Positions 12,744-25,439 of a stretch of DNA of 64,000 nt are shown here, piece after piece. The position numbers and the translations under genes are program-made. How positions within the stretch are numbered: the stretch's first letter is position 1; each line of letters begins with the position of its first letter. Source of the stretch: Primulina eburnea. Lineage: Eukaryota; Streptophyta; Magnoliopsida; Lamiales; Gesneriaceae. The stretch covers positions 29,564,329 to 29,628,328 of the forward strand of contig NC_133103.1 of the NCBI RefSeq assembly GCF_022965805.1. Reading direction: 5' to 3'. Below the pieces are notes generated by a model. The model saw only the letters and a list, made by a program, of their open reading frames with translations, had not been told where the DNA came from and did no database searches.

Positions 12744-15700
12744 TGTAGAACCCGAAAGTCAAATTACGTATAAGTCATGCATAATTGCTATTATTTAAAT
12801 TAAAAATACATTTTTATAAATATATGAAGTGTTAAATTCATTTTTATAATGGTTAATTCATGATTATTTATTTTAAGATTAATAATAAGAAAAGTATTCC
12901 TAAATTTAATTTAAGTCAAGGAATAATTTAATTTAAAGAAAAAAATGTTTAGGATTTATTAAATTAATTTGAGCTAAATTATTAAATGAGTTCTTTTAGG
13001 TTCAATATTTAATTAAAGCTTAAATTAAAATGTGTAAACAAATGAAGATTAATTAATCTAGGTACAATATATTCAAAAAATTAAACATAGCATTTTAATA
13101 CTTAAATTTTAGGTCATGCATGCCATGCAAGATTTTATCCTTAATTAATTTGTTAATTCACTCAAATATATAAAGGGGTGTTTAAAACCTTAAACCTTTA
13201 AAATATTAGATTTAAATGACATGGTATATGCAATATTAGGAACAATGTAGTCGACCCATAAACCATTTCAAAAGTTTTGTAACTCCCCATTTAAGTCACC
13301 TCTAAATGAACTTCATAGTGTATTCAATTGCTCATTTTTAATTCAATAATTATTAGTAATTCAAATACTATAATTCCACTTCATTTCCCATCAACCTTTG
13401 AGTCTAGAAAATGAGCTGATCGTGCAGCAAGAATGATAACAAGAGTATCGGTTAGCAAGGGAAGGAGAAACATTTCAAATTCCATTCAAACTTCTTCACT
13501 TGTAACCTCCCACCTTAATGCATATTATGACACCTTTAACACCTCCTATAACATTCCTTTTCATTGCATAACAAACCTGCACCCTCACCTTTGAAACATA
13601 TCAGAAAACAGCAGTTTAGAAACGTGAGAAAAGTAGCTGAAACAAGAAGGAAAATTCAACTCCGCTCCGTCGCGCCGTATTCGTCGTATTGGGTTGTTTT
13701 CTTCAAAACAATTTCCAGGCATGTATATATTGTTTCTTTGCTCTACAATCATGTTCTATAGATATTTTAAACCGTTATATATGCATGATTCAAGTCAACA
13801 ACTCGAAATTTACTGCAACCTTGCAAGAAAACTGCATGTGCCACTCACGGCTTTTGAAATGGTATTTCACGGTTCGGTGTGTTTTTTTGCTTACAAGGAG
13901 TTGTGCGATTCCAAGCACTCAAGGCTGCATCTAGGCATGTCTTAGAGTAGGTTAGGGTGTTGTTGACTCGTTGGTTTAAGCCCACACACGCAGGTTTACA
14001 GTAGACAGTAGGAAAATTCATTTTTAGCAGATTTGGTTTACGGTTTTGCTCTTTGGATTGTTAAGATGAGAGTACAGATCATGTCTGTTCTAAGGACGGT
14101 AGTCATGGTTTGAACCTTTCCTTAGCATGTCTAGGATGTGACCAAATCATCCTTTCAAGGTGTAATTCACGTATCCATCAAAATATCACAGCAGAAACAC
14201 AAATGCACTTCGGTTCTTTCATTTTTTTGTGTGAGTGTCTTTCGGTTTTTGATTGCTTGGATGGATGATGGTTAGCTTCTAGCCCATAGCCATGGTTCAT
14301 ACAACACTTCATCATGTCTGGGTCGAGACATGGTTGATCATATAGCCACCGGAACGATATCAGAAGACAAAACAACTCAATACATCCCACTGCACAGAAT
14401 TGGTGCTCTCGGTAGGAGCTTGGTATTGTCCTAGGTGTTGGTTTAGTTTATGGCGAGCTTTTAGCCCTTAGCCATGGTCCAAGCCATGCCTTAGGATGTT
14501 GGTAAGAGTCTTTGGTCGGTGGTTCAAGCCAATGGTCATTAATTTCAGAGTTACACCACAAACACACAAGCTGCTACTGCTGTATTTTGACAGCAGCTTT
14601 AGGTCTCGGTTTTAGTGGTGGTTTGAGTTCTTGGTTGGCTTTTATCCTATGGCGTTGGACTGGACAGTACCTTAATGAGTTAGAAAAGTCATGTTTTTGG
14701 CCGTTTGTGATTCGGTTGAGTTTAGAGGTCGTACAAGAATTTACGGTGCAATGTGCCAAAATGACTCTCGAAAGAGTGTTTTATGTTTTTGGATTCCATT
14801 AACCAATTTTCGTGTACAGCTATCATCATGAACATTTTTCAATATGTTAGGGGTATTTTTAATCATGGTTAAACGTCAGTTTAATGTTGGTTTGGTTTGG
14901 TACGAAGCCATGATTGAAAAATTAAGTTGTTGGTCCTAATCGTCTCGTTTTTTGTTCGATTGTCAAGTTTTGGTCAAGGTAAGATTATTTGCATGTGTCA
15001 CATATTAGAATTAAGTCGCAGCAAGCCTGGGAGCGATCCAACTCATCCGGTAAAAACAAGGTTATAGTTATATTACGTGCACAAAAATATAAAATGTTTG
15101 TTTTTCAGATATATGCGATATGTCTTGTGGCCACCTTACGTTTATGGGTTTGGAAGTCGGTAGGCGCAACCGAGGACCTCTCCACCCGGTGACTTACGAC
15201 CGGTTTACGATTATGTTTGGGTACGGATATCCAGTCCAAGGACTATGGTGATCTCTACCGCCCAGTATACTGTGATTTAGTCTGATCAGGCGTTCACGTT
15301 ATGTTATGGGCCACTTGCTTAGAAACATTATCTCTACCAGAAAATTATGATATGTTATGACAGAGCTCTATTGAGCAAAGCTTTTACGTATTAATTTTAT
15401 ATATGCACGTAGTTATAATTATTCATGATACGACTTTCACCGTACACTTTACGATATCATATTTTTACGTTGCATGTGATTTTATGATATATTTATTTGT
15501 TATTCACGATATATACATGTTGAGTCTTTAGACTCACTAGACTTGATTGTTGTAGGTACTGATGAGGTCGAGGCCGAGGGCAAAGACCAGTGAGTTGGCT
15601 TGGGTCAGCGGTAGTAGGAACCCGAGGACCTCATATTTTAGTTTATGCATTTTCTTATGTTCAAACTCAGTTTTAATACGTTGGATATATTTTTAAGTTG

Positions 15701-15847
15701 TTGTTTGAAAACAATATTTGCTTCCGCTGATATTTTAAAGTTAAAATTATTCACATGTTTATTTTATAAATGAGACAAGATAATTATTTATTTAAAATTT
15801 TTTTAAAAATTTCGCTAAAATATGAATACGAAATACGGGCGTTAACA
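12744..15847 (+). repeat. 3' LTR of gypsy B (3104 bp)
   Basis: Starts TGTAGAACCC directly after the polypurine tract and ends GGGCGTTAACA. It carries the block GTTGAGTCTTTAGACTC and, about 90 bp on, AACCCGAGGACC; both blocks also occur in solo LTR H, marking related plant gypsy LTRs. Small frames at 13564-15192 have no homology I recognise and lie wholly inside the LTR. Confidence 0.83.
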
Positions 15848-17154
15848 CCAAGTCAACCAACTGATCAAGAACCTACTGATAAAAGAGTTAAGAAATAAAG
15901 ATCAGTTAGAAGACAGTCTCTATTCGTTTATTCTTTGATTTGGCAGAGTATCAGTTATAAAACATTCTTTCATTCTTGTAAGAATTTGTACAGTATTAGT
16001 TAGAATACATTCTTTCATTCTTTGTACGAATTTGTACGGTGAATGATTATCTTATCCTCAAGGTTTAGTTCATATCAGTTCTTGAATTATAATTTTTATC
16101 AAACACCAAAAAAGGAGAAATTATTAGAATCAGAATTTCAGAGTTTGATAAATTGAGCTTTTGAAGATTACAGAACTGATCAACTCAAATGAACGTAACG
16201 TAACTGAAATAACTTGAACTGAATTTTCCTGACTGATAATTAATGCGCTAAACAATCGAAGGCAACTGAACTGATTAAAGCTAATTGAAATTGTATAGCG
16301 AACTGAAATTACACATTCAGTTCATCGAATCGGCTATACAGTCAACTGATAAATCAACTTGACACATCATCAGCTAAAGAGCGTAGCCAACAACCGAAAA
16401 TTTGTACAAGAGCACACTGCAACTTGTAGTGGAGCACCGCATATTAGAATGACACAGTGTACGATTGTCAGAAGAATGATGACATGAAAAACAACGGATA
16501 TATGACATTTAAACACATTCAATATTAACGTTGGGAGCAAAGCCTATAAATAGTCGAGAATATCAGCTGAGAAAAGCGTAATAGAGCAATAGTGAAGAGA
16601 AACAATTATCGAGATATCAAGAACAAGAACAAACAAATAGTTTTCAGTTATAAAAAGCTCACGCTTTATCAGATATATTCATAGATTTTAGGATATATTT
16701 CGAGCACTAGCACAAGGACTTATTGTTACTATATTCGATCTTTTTAGATCAGTTGTACTTAGAAAAATATATAAGCTGCGTACTGATAAAAGTGTAAAGA
16801 TACTAAGATTTTTCAGTTTGACAGTGTTTAAGACCAAACTGAAGTGGGTTATTACAGCTACTGTAACTAATCAAAGTCTTTTAGTGAAAATCCTATCATT
16901 AAGATAAAAGAGGTGACGTAGTAGCATTTGAATTCTTAGAACATCCTTAAATCTTTGTGTCTCTTATTTCTCATTATTCAATCTGTCTTTCAGTTTGTTT
17001 CCGTTCTTTTAGTTAACTGATTGACATTGACAACAAGATTATCGAATTCAGTTTATCACTAAACTGATTCACCCCGTCAAAAAGATTCGAAAATCGTAAA
17101 GTGTTTATTCAACCCCCTTTCTAAACATTTTCACTGACCCAATTGATCCTAACA
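15848..17154 (+). mobile_element. SIRE-like Ty1/copia element I, 3' end only
   Basis: 15848-16121 is the untranslated tail of a plus-strand element, ending in the purine-rich AAAAAAGGAGAAAT. 16122-17154 is an LTR-like block that starts TATTAGAATC (a TG-to-TA change of the usual TGTTAGAATC) and ends GATCCTAACA, like plant SIRE-type LTRs. B lies inside it at 15847/15848. Directly after its end the sequence matches an intron/exon of the host PPI-like gene. Confidence 0.65.
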
Positions 17155-17276
17155 ATTGAATTATTGTTTTGTCCTCAAACATTACAAAAGAAAATAAAAA
17201 TAAAAATATGCATGTTTCTTAATCTTTTCACCTGAATTTGGGCTAGAATAGAATCCCTTAGCTTTGTCTTCTCGAA
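17155..17276 (-). pseudogene. Duplicated fragment of the PPI-like host gene
   Basis: About 122 bp nearly identical to 63816-63938 of the host gene: intron sequence (TTTTGTCCTCAAACATTAC) and part of an exon reading on the minus strand [17 protein letters not shown]. The splice donor GTAAG of the real gene is TTAAG here, so this exon could not splice normally. Homology starts exactly at the LTR end of element I and stops abruptly at 17276. Element I therefore probably landed in a duplicated copy of the gene. Confidence 0.85.
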
Positions 17277-18557
17277 TGGATTTTTTCTTGCATCTTGAGT
17301 AGGACAATGTATGCATTTAATCGGATTCTCTCGATGTAGTTCAGGCAGTGAGAAATTTTAATCTCGAGCATGGTCCAGTCGGAGGAATGGCCTCGGAAAT
17401 TTGATCGATGTTAGATCTTGCGACATTCATCTCAATCAGTCATATAAAGCGGACGCTAAAGGTGCGGCACACATTATGGCCCACAAGGCTTTGTTCATGT
17501 CATTCGTATGTTGAATGAGTTGATGGTATTTTCCCATCGTGACTATTGAATATTGTAACTAGTGATTATCCGGTATAAAGTTATAGCAAGTTCATCCTAC
17601 AAAAATACTATCATATTTTGAAAATAAAGTTTTGTTATAAAATATAAATTTAAATAAATGATAGGCAAAAGATAACAATGAGATCATTTTGATAATGTTG
17701 AATTGGAAGAGAAACGCATAATTTTTTACCATTTGTTTAAACAGCTGAATAAATAAAAGCAGATTAACAATATGAAATTTTTTCGTAATTTTTATTTGAG
17801 AAGCGTTTAATAATATTATTAATAAAGTGAGATATTTTCATGTATCTTCTAGATAATTAAATGATAGTGAATAATTATAAATAAATAAATAAATAGATGA
17901 TTGTAAGAAGTTGACTTGGAATTGTAAAACGTGAAAAGTACAAAGGTACGATGTATATAATATTTTATTGCCGATAATAAGCACTAAAATATTAGTGCAT
18001 TACGAAAAATAAATAAAAAATAAAATAAAAATACAAATGAGTAATGGAAATAGCTGTCCCTTGGCAGTGATTGGTGGATCAAGCTTAAGTACAATTACAG
18101 ATAGGACCATTTAGTCTGCCCACCGCACGTACACCCATGGTCCCATCCCACTAATACTTCATTTTCTAAATTTTGTTCGTCCTATTCACGTTGATATTGT
18201 TCTTGCTCCGACAATATACGATACGATGTGTTAAATAAATAAATCATAATCATTCATTTAACAATGATATATAAATCAGTGATCATGATTCATCTCTCAA
18301 TATATATATCATATGTCGGCTGGTTGAAGACAACATCTACCAAGTCATTTTCTAATGATCCTATTTTTTAATTAAAATATCATGTATTTTAAATATATTT
18401 AATATTTTTTGGCTGATACGAAAATATATTTTTTTGGTGAAAAAACAAATTGAATAAATATATGTAACATATAAAGTGTGATATTTTTTTGGTAAAATGT
18501 TGAAATTATCAGACGTGATTTTGGATTAAGATGTACAATTTCTTTATTGATTTTTCC
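17277..18557. other. AT-rich intergenic DNA between nests, with a possible LINE RNase H remnant
   Basis: No intact gene seen. At about 17380-17560 the plus strand, joining two frames, reads DLATFISISHIKRT and then AAHIMAHKALF. This resembles the end of the RNase H domain of plant non-LTR elements (pattern HVKR..N..AH.LA..AL). The rest is AT-rich with short TAAA-type runs (about 17880-17900 and 18010-18040). Confidence 0.45.
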
Positions 18558-18837
18558 TGTTGTGAAAAAGTAAAAATTTATGGTAAAAAATAAAAATCTT
18601 AAACTCTCAAAATTTACCAAACTACACACTATATAATATTTTTCTCTCTCAACTCAATTGTGATTTTCTTCACAAATGAGAGATCTATTTATAGAAAATC
18701 TTTACAAATAATCCAAAAATAAAATACATCATTACCTACATCATCACACACAAATTTCTAATTTTTACAACTCTTATTTTCAACATTCAAATATTCAACT
18801 ATCACTTTTTCAATATTCAAATATATTATTTTCAACA
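18558..18837 (-). repeat. 3' LTR of copia F (280 bp)
   Basis: TGTTGTGAAAAAG ... TTTTCAACA. On the minus strand it contains a TATA-like CTATAAATAG at 18685-18694. It matches 37490-37769 with a handful of differences and the same length. Confidence 0.93.
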
Positions 18838-18999
18838 CTCCCCCTTGTGATGAAGATCATGATACGATGATGTCTTCATTACGTGTTTTTGTACTGCCTC
18901 GTTAAAACCTCTAGGAAAAACCCATTGGGATAAAAACCATTGTAAGGGAAAAAGAGTGCAGTCACGTAAGCTCTCCCTCATGTTGACACGAACAATTCT

Positions 19000-20499
19000 T
19001 CACAAATTTCGTAGATTGCGCATCCCAAAATTATATATGTGCTTTTTGAATATTGTCGTAGGAAGTGTCTTTGTGAAGAGATCTGATGAGTTTTCACTTG
19101 AATGAATGTGACGAACATCAAAACATTTATTCTTCTCAAGCTTCTTGGTGAATGCGAAGAACTTAGGAGGAATATGTTTAATTCTGTCGCTTTTTATGTA
19201 TCCTTCTTTCATTTGAGCAACACATACAACATTATCTTCATATAGTATCACATGCTTCTCGTCAAATGATAATCCACATGAGATTTGGATATGTTGGGTC
19301 ATTGATTTTAACCACACACATTCACGACTTGCTTCATGTAGTGCAATAATCTCGGCATGATTTTATGAAATTGTTACGAGCGTTTGTTTCTGTGAACGCC
19401 AAGAAATTGCAGTGCCTCCACGAGTAAATACATATCCAGTTTGGGATCGTGCCTTGTGTGGATCATATAAGTATCCAGCATCGGCATAACCAATTATACT
19501 TGGATTAGCATCTTTTGAATACAAAAGTCTCAAGTATGTCGTTCCTCGTAAATAACGGAATATATGTTTAATTCCGTTCCAGTGTCTCTTTGTTGGATAT
19601 GTGCTAAATCTTGCCAACAAATTTACGGCAAAAGATACATCAGGCCTTGTACAAATTGTAAGATACATAAGGGCACCGATAGCACTTAGATATGGTACTT
19701 CTGGACCAAGAATATCTTTATCATCTTCACATGGACGGAATGGATCCTTTTCTGTGTTTAATGATCTAACAACCATTGAAATACTTAAAGGATTTGATTT
19801 ATCCATATGAAAACGTTTAAGGATCTTTTCTGTATAACTTGTCTGGTGAACAAACATTACACATTTTTTTTGTTCAATTTGTAAACCCAGACAATACTTG
19901 GTTTTTCCAAGATCCTTCATTTCAAATTCTTTCTTCAAGTATGACACAACTTCTTGAATTTCCTTATTCGTTCCAATGATGTTTAAATCATCAACATATA
20001 CAACAATAATTACGCATCCGGATGCAGTTTTTTTAATGAAAACATAATGGCATATTGAATTATTTACATATCCCTTTTTCATCAAGTGATCACTTAGTCG
20101 ATTATACCACATTAGACCTGATTGTTTTAACCCATATAATGATCTTTGTAATTTCACAGAATAACATTCTCTGGGTTTTGAACTTTGTGCTTCAGGCATC
20201 TTAAATCCTTCAGGGATTTTCATATATATATTACTATCAAGTGATCCATATAAGTAAGCTGTAACAACATGACCTGATATTGTATTCACCGTTGTTTTTG
20301 TTCGTTTTAGTTCCAAGATATATCTTTTATCTCGAAGGATATTGTGCGTTGTACCACTATCGGGTATGCAAACTTTAGCTTTGCTCACAACATTTTCATG
20401 TTTGAATTTCAAAAAAATATGCAATGAAATAAAATTACTGACAATACATTTATAAAAATAAAATGTAATACAATACATATGTAAAAAAATATAGCACAC
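19000..20499 (-). pseudogene. copia F pol remnant: protease fused to RT and RNase H
   Basis: The minus-strand frame reads a protease active site (PDSGTTHNIL), then within about 40 residues jumps to mid-RT (VVTAYLYGSLDSNIYMKIPE). Integrase and the RT start are therefore deleted. The RT box is intact (VVYVDDLNIIG). RNase H follows (GYADAGYLYDP). A stop after LVTIS at about 19363 splits it from the C-terminal RNase H part (19000-19317, with YEDNVVCVAQM and DLFTKTLP). The start at 20499 is arbitrary because G is inserted just upstream. Confidence 0.88.
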
Positions 20500-20519
20500 G
20501 ATAAAACATTATCATACGG

Positions 20520-21839
20520 TGATAGGATCGATTAACGTATCAAGAGTGTTTAGAAGGGGAGGTTGAATAAACACTCACAATTAAAACTAATCTTTTCGAA
20601 TTTTGAGTACAGTTTGGTGACAAACTGATTCTCGGAATCTTGTTGGTGAATGTCAATCAGTTAAACTGAATCAGTTGCGGAAAGTAACTGACTGAAAGAT
20701 AGAATACAAAAATAAAAATACGCAAAGGTTGTTTCTGGATGTTCGGAGATTTCAATTACTCCTACGTCACCCCTTCTATCTCAAGGATAGGATATCCACT
20801 AAAAGACTTTGATCAAATACAAGAATTGTACTGACCCACTTCAGTTTGGACTTAACACTGCCAAAAACTGAAACTCTTAGTTTAACAGAATGTTCTCAGT
20901 GCGTAACTGATCTTAGAACTATCAAATTTCAACGATGTACAACTTGCTAGTGAGCTCAAATTGTAGCCTTGACTGCTACGAATAAATCAATCAAGAGTGA
21001 GCTAAGATTTTGACAGAGTGACAGTAAGCTTGTTAATCCAATTGTTCACTTCTCTTCAGCTGTTCTTCTGTCATATTTATAGGCTTCTTTTCTCCAACAG
21101 TAACTTGAAATGAATTTGAATCTTTGTATCTGTTGATCTCTACTTGATTATTCCTTGGACATTGTTTGCTTCATTTATTGTGATGCAGCGTCTTAATTGC
21201 TTTCGCCGAAATGCGTTATTCTAAGCTATATTGATTGAAGTGCGGCGTTGCAATCTTCTATGTCTCTTGACGATTGATTTTCCCGAGACATGTTCAGTTG
21301 AAGGGTGCTTAGCATACGGCTGAATATATCAACTGATCAGTTTCCAACTGATCAGTCAGTTGATTTCAGTTATTGAGTCCAGTTGTTTAATTTTCTTGTG
21401 TGTATCAGTTGGTTGATCAGTTGTTCCAAGTTGTATTGATTGAAGTGCGGCGTTGCAATCTTCTATGTCTCTTCACGATTGATTTTCCCGAGACATGTTC
21501 AGTTGAAGGGTGCTTAGCATACGGCTGAATATATCAACTGATCAGTTTCCAACTGATCAGTCAGTTGATTTCAGTTATTGAGTCTAGCTGTTGAATTTTC
21601 TTGTGCGTATCAGTTTGTTGATCAGTTGTTCCAAGTTGTATTGAAGTGTGTCGTTCCACATTCAGTTGAAGTTTTTTTTTTTGTCTTTTTGTCGATTGAC
21701 GTTTTTCAGTTACTAGTGAGGAGAATAACTGAATTTTCAGTTGCATGGATTCAGCTGCTGAGTTCAGTTTTCTCGATCAGTTGGTTCGTATTTTCGGTTG
21801 ATTCATATTTTGTCAAACTCCTGAATTTAGTTTCCAACA
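20520..21839 (-). repeat. 3' LTR of copia G (1320 bp) with internal tandem duplication
   Basis: TGATAGGATCG ... TTTCCAACA. It is longer than its 1115-bp partner because of a direct duplication with a 206-bp period (21228-21433 and 21434-21639). The LTR is rich in CAGTT/AACTGA words. Frames at 21561-21862 lie in the LTR and are not genes. Confidence 0.9.
21228..21639. repeat. 206-bp tandem duplication inside LTR of G
   Basis: TATTGATTGAAGTGCGGCG starts at 21228 and recurs at 21434. The copies differ by few bases (for example CTTGACG versus CTTCACG). The 5' LTR of G has only one copy. Confidence 0.88.
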
Positions 21840-21988
21840 ATTTCCCCCTTTATGGTGTTTGACAAAACTTAGTAAATAATAACTGAACGTCTGGATTCAT
21901 TGTAGATAAAATAAGAAATTGAATTTCTTGAACTGATAGATGTCTTGAATTAATAACAGCTGAATCTAATAATCTGATTAACTGCTTT

Positions 21989-24577
21989 TTAAAAATATGG
22001 TTTCTTCTGCTGTTTCTCAAGGTGCTCTTTGATTTCTTCCCCTTTTTTGTCAAACTCATCCATCTTCATAGATAATCTTCGAACATCAGTGTACATAATT
22101 TTGACATCTGAGGAGATGCTTGAGACAGCGATTTGTAAGAAAATCTGCAACAGTTCCATTTTATGAGAAACGGAGGTCTCCAATCGTTCAACTCGTTTGC
22201 TGATTATATCTTGAGTTGTAAATAGACTTTGAGCTAGACCTCTGTTGTTTTTCATCTCATCCACAGTTTGGATAAGAGACTCCATGTTGGCTTGGATGGC
22301 TTTCAGTTTTGCTGTATTAAATTCAATCGAGGAATCCAATTGGACGGTATGAGAAAATTGTGTGGATTGAATTTTCTTTATTTCGGTGAGCATCTGCTGC
22401 ATATTGTTTTGCATATTCTGTATTTCCTCAAGAACAAGATCAAAATCTAATGAGGATGGGGAGGAGACTGATGAGAGGATTCCGGTCCTCTTGTGGTTTG
22501 ATCAAATATAACCAACTCTTGGTCAGTTGCTACTGTTTCAGCAACATTCTGAATTGAAGTGATTGTTATGAATAATAGAGTCTGATGGAGCCAAAACTGG
22601 TGCCTCTAGAGGATGATCTTGGGAATCAGTTGGCACAATATTTGGAATAGCTTGTTCAGCAGATAAATCAGGCTAAACTGGTGCTTCTGAAGAGATAGGA
22701 ACCTCTGGATTGATTTGATCAAAGGGGTGATCAACTTTATCAGAAATAGGTTCACTCACTTGGGATTCTTGCACCACTGCTTGAATAATTTCGTCAATGT
22801 TTATGAAAGATAATTCGGCTTCAGTGTACATTTGATGTTCAGCAGTAGGTGATTGACACATATCTTGTACTGGCTCTTCAGTTGGAATAATAACCTGTTC
22901 TGCTGATGACTCTTTCTGCTATGAGGGAGGTTCTTCAACTATTTCCTCTTCATCATCGTCTGTATCTTCTTTATGAAAGACTAACTCTTGATCCATTTCC
23001 CAAAACTTTATCTGAGATTGCAAGCCAATCAGATCGGTGTCTAGCTGAGTAATCGCCGCATGATCAGCATAGGTAGTAGGATTTGTTGGAACGTAGTTAG
23101 CCTTCAGTTTGTCAAGAATTTGTGCTAACTTCTTGACTCTAATCTGATCAAACAAATATGTTTTTCTCTCCATAGCTTGAACAATGGTTGCAGCTTTGAC
23201 CATGGCAAAAGCTTCCAGTTTGATGAATTTGTTCAGCTAGGATTTCTTTTTCAGTTGTTCGGCAAAAATATGAGTACGATAGGCTGTCCAAGCATCATAG
23301 AGTTGAAGTTTTGATGCTGCAACATTATTAACCTTATCCCAAACAAGGTCAATGTGGGTTTGAATTGGATTGGATGGCCTGGGCTCTTCAATCATTTTTC
23401 CCTTGCCTTTATCAGAACTGAGAATGTGTGGAATTTCCAGACCAGTTCGAGTAGGGTCCACCCGTTCTATAATCTTGATGCCTTTGGGTCGGGCAGGTGC
23501 CAGAGCATTAGGACGAATAATATTAATCAGAGGAGCTTTGCTCCTAACTATTTCTCTCTTTGCACCAGCTGATTTTTCTGGTGGGATGATCTTCAGAGGA
23601 ACTGCTTCAATTGATTTCTGAGCATCTGAAGATATTGGCTTGTCAGTAGGAATAGATCCCTCTGTAGTTGTTGGTTTAATCATCTGGGTTCTCGGTTTCT
23701 TGGCGATCTTTGGAGAAGGGGTTTTCTCTGAATCGGATTCGTCCACAACTAATTTCCTTTTTGCTGACTTCAGTTGGGCCAATGTTTTGGCTTTTTTTCA
23801 CTGATTTAGGAGCCGCTTGTTGAGTCTCAATCTCCTTTTTTACCTTTACAAACTGAGCAGGAGAAATGTCCAATTTGGTCTTGAGTGGCATAGTATTCTT
23901 CGCATTGAAGAATTTGAATTTGGATGATTTTTCTGAATCATCTGCCACTAACCCCTTCACTCTCAGCAGATAGCTCAGTTGCACTACAAAGACTTTGGAC
24001 TGTTTGGATGATAGAAACATATTCTTTAAAATATTGAATATAAGATGCTTCCAGTTGAATTTACGTTCAGCCATAATGATAGAAATGGCTTGAAATTTTT
24101 CCAATGTAAGTGCAGCAAAAGATCCAGCTTACGCCAAAATCCCTTTGGCGACTATATCAGCAAGTAAATGAACCTCGTGCTTCAGTTCCTTCTTCGGATC
24201 AGAAACTTTGATTTTCCGTCCATCCGCAGAAAGTGAGGTTTGCATTTTTTCAACATTAGATGCTTTAATATCAGAGAAGTATGCCAGTCCATCAGATGGT
24301 AAAGAAAAATTTCTCCAAAGGAATCTTCAGAGATGGTCAGCAACTGACCATTGATAGTAGAAGCAATGTTTCCATGAGAATTGATCATACCATTAGAGTA
24401 GAATTCCTGAAGTTCTTTGGGGTAGATCTCTTGTGATGATTGTCCCAAGAATGTCCTTAACCCAACAGTTTCGATTTTTTGAAATACGTTCTTGACATCA
24501 TCGTTGCCGAAAGATAGAATGGATCCGAAGTTGATAGCCATTGCATTCAGCATATAAGCAGGAGTTTGATTCGCCAT
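21989..24577 (-). pseudogene. Accessory ORF of copia G, sense to pol, between pol and 3' LTR
   Basis: One gene broken into several minus-strand frames: 24182-24577 (starts MANQTPAYMLNAMAINF), 23676-24104, 23237-23782, 22919-23203, 22673-22861 and 21989-22414. The first part looks globular. The middle is basic and rich in Lys/Pro/Ser (KTPSPKIAKKPRTQ). The end is a coiled coil (LEKQQKKPYF C-terminus). Its place matches the env-like or additional ORF position of SIRE elements, but I see no signal peptide or clear transmembrane segment. Similar MANQTP-type proteins occur as hypothetical proteins in asterid genomes; this is from memory and unverified. Function unknown. Confidence 0.6.
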
Positions 24578-25083
24578 TTCGATTAAGAAAATAATCTGAA
24601 ATTCGTAAACGATAAGCTCTGGAATTAGTATGCTCTCAGAAACTGATTGTCTGCGTAAGAAGAAAACTGAATTGAAGCGGGCTTAGCACAGTTGTTCGTG
24701 ACTGTTCAAATTCGGGACACGTGTCAGTCCATTAAAAATTTTGAGTAAAACGATGTGTACGTGTGCTGTAAGTGTGTGTACTTTGAACGGTTCAAAAGGT
24801 GTCCAAATGAATAGCATTTAATGCTTGAAAGACAGTCACGTCACTTGATTTGGAATATAAGAATGGTTAATTAGTTAACTTATATGAGAAGATTAGTGAA
24901 AAACTCAACTGAGCGATCAGTTGTAAGACTATGTCCTTTCAGTTGAGAATTTACTAACATTTGTCTTCTCAGTTAACCTCTTAAAACCATTATTCCCCCT
25001 TTCATCTTCTTTGTCCTGTTCTATAAATAAGAGCAGCTCTATTAGTCGCAAATATATTAGCAAATTATACTCAGTAAAAGAAA
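24578..25083. promoter_or_regulatory. Divergent spacer between sense accessory ORF and antisense P1 in G
   Basis: About 506 bp between two oppositely transcribed starts. A clear TATA-like CTATAAATAAGAG at 25021-25033 faces P1, 51-63 bases before its ATG. I see no equally good TATA box facing the sense ORF. The stretch holds no other frame. Confidence 0.6.
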
Positions 25084-25439
25084 ATGGCAGGTGCTAGTAG
25101 CTCAAGTGTTTCATCGTTTACTCTGGAAGCTAGGAAGGCTGTTATAGAAGACGAAGTCTTCTACAAAAGTCTTCACTACTGGGAAAAACTACAGAATCTT
25201 GAGTTCTTGTATAATACTGGAGAGGCTACTATGAACATAGCTATGTAGGTGGACGTCTTCAAGGATGGTCACATCTATCATCTAATGCTTCGGAAGGAAC
25301 TGAACATCCTCAATTGCATAGCTGTTTCTCATAGCTTTCTTAAGACTTCTTCCTCTGTTTGTCCACTTGGTTGAAGATGTGGATAGATGATGTAGAGGAA
25401 AAATATGATGATGTAATCCGTGCAAATGTGTATGGTTGA
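25084..25439 (+). pseudogene. Accessory gene P1, antisense in copia G (broken)
   Basis: Plus strand, opposite to G's gag-pol. Starts MAGAS like P1 of gypsy D. Shared blocks: VFYKSLHYWEKLQ ([14 protein letters not shown]), LYNTGEA (D: LYYCGEA), MLRKELNILNCI ([13 protein letters not shown]) and, after a frameshift near 25355, VEEKYDDVIRAN ([13 protein letters not shown]). An in-frame TAG after NIAM and the frameshift break it. No known domain is recognised; it is a small, charged, probably helical protein. The intact homologue is at 54099-54518. Confidence 0.8.

Larger units (their letters stand above)
5319..15847 (+). mobile_element. Ty3/gypsy chromovirus B, split by elements A and C
   Basis: Plus-strand element seen only from mid-integrase to its 3' LTR. 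Integrase text at 5319-5808 stops at the codons for GVM, where C is inserted, and resumes at 12332 with FGKKGKLSPRSIGPF after the duplicated target bases. Element A lies immediately upstream in the same integrase. A chromodomain-like tail, a polypurine tract and a 3.1-kb 3' LTR follow. Frameshifts and a Trp-to-stop change show it is dead. The 5' part is outside the window. Confidence 0.88.

Noticed and set aside
13564..15192. Several small frames after gypsy B
   Set aside because: All are inside the 3.1-kb 3' LTR of B.
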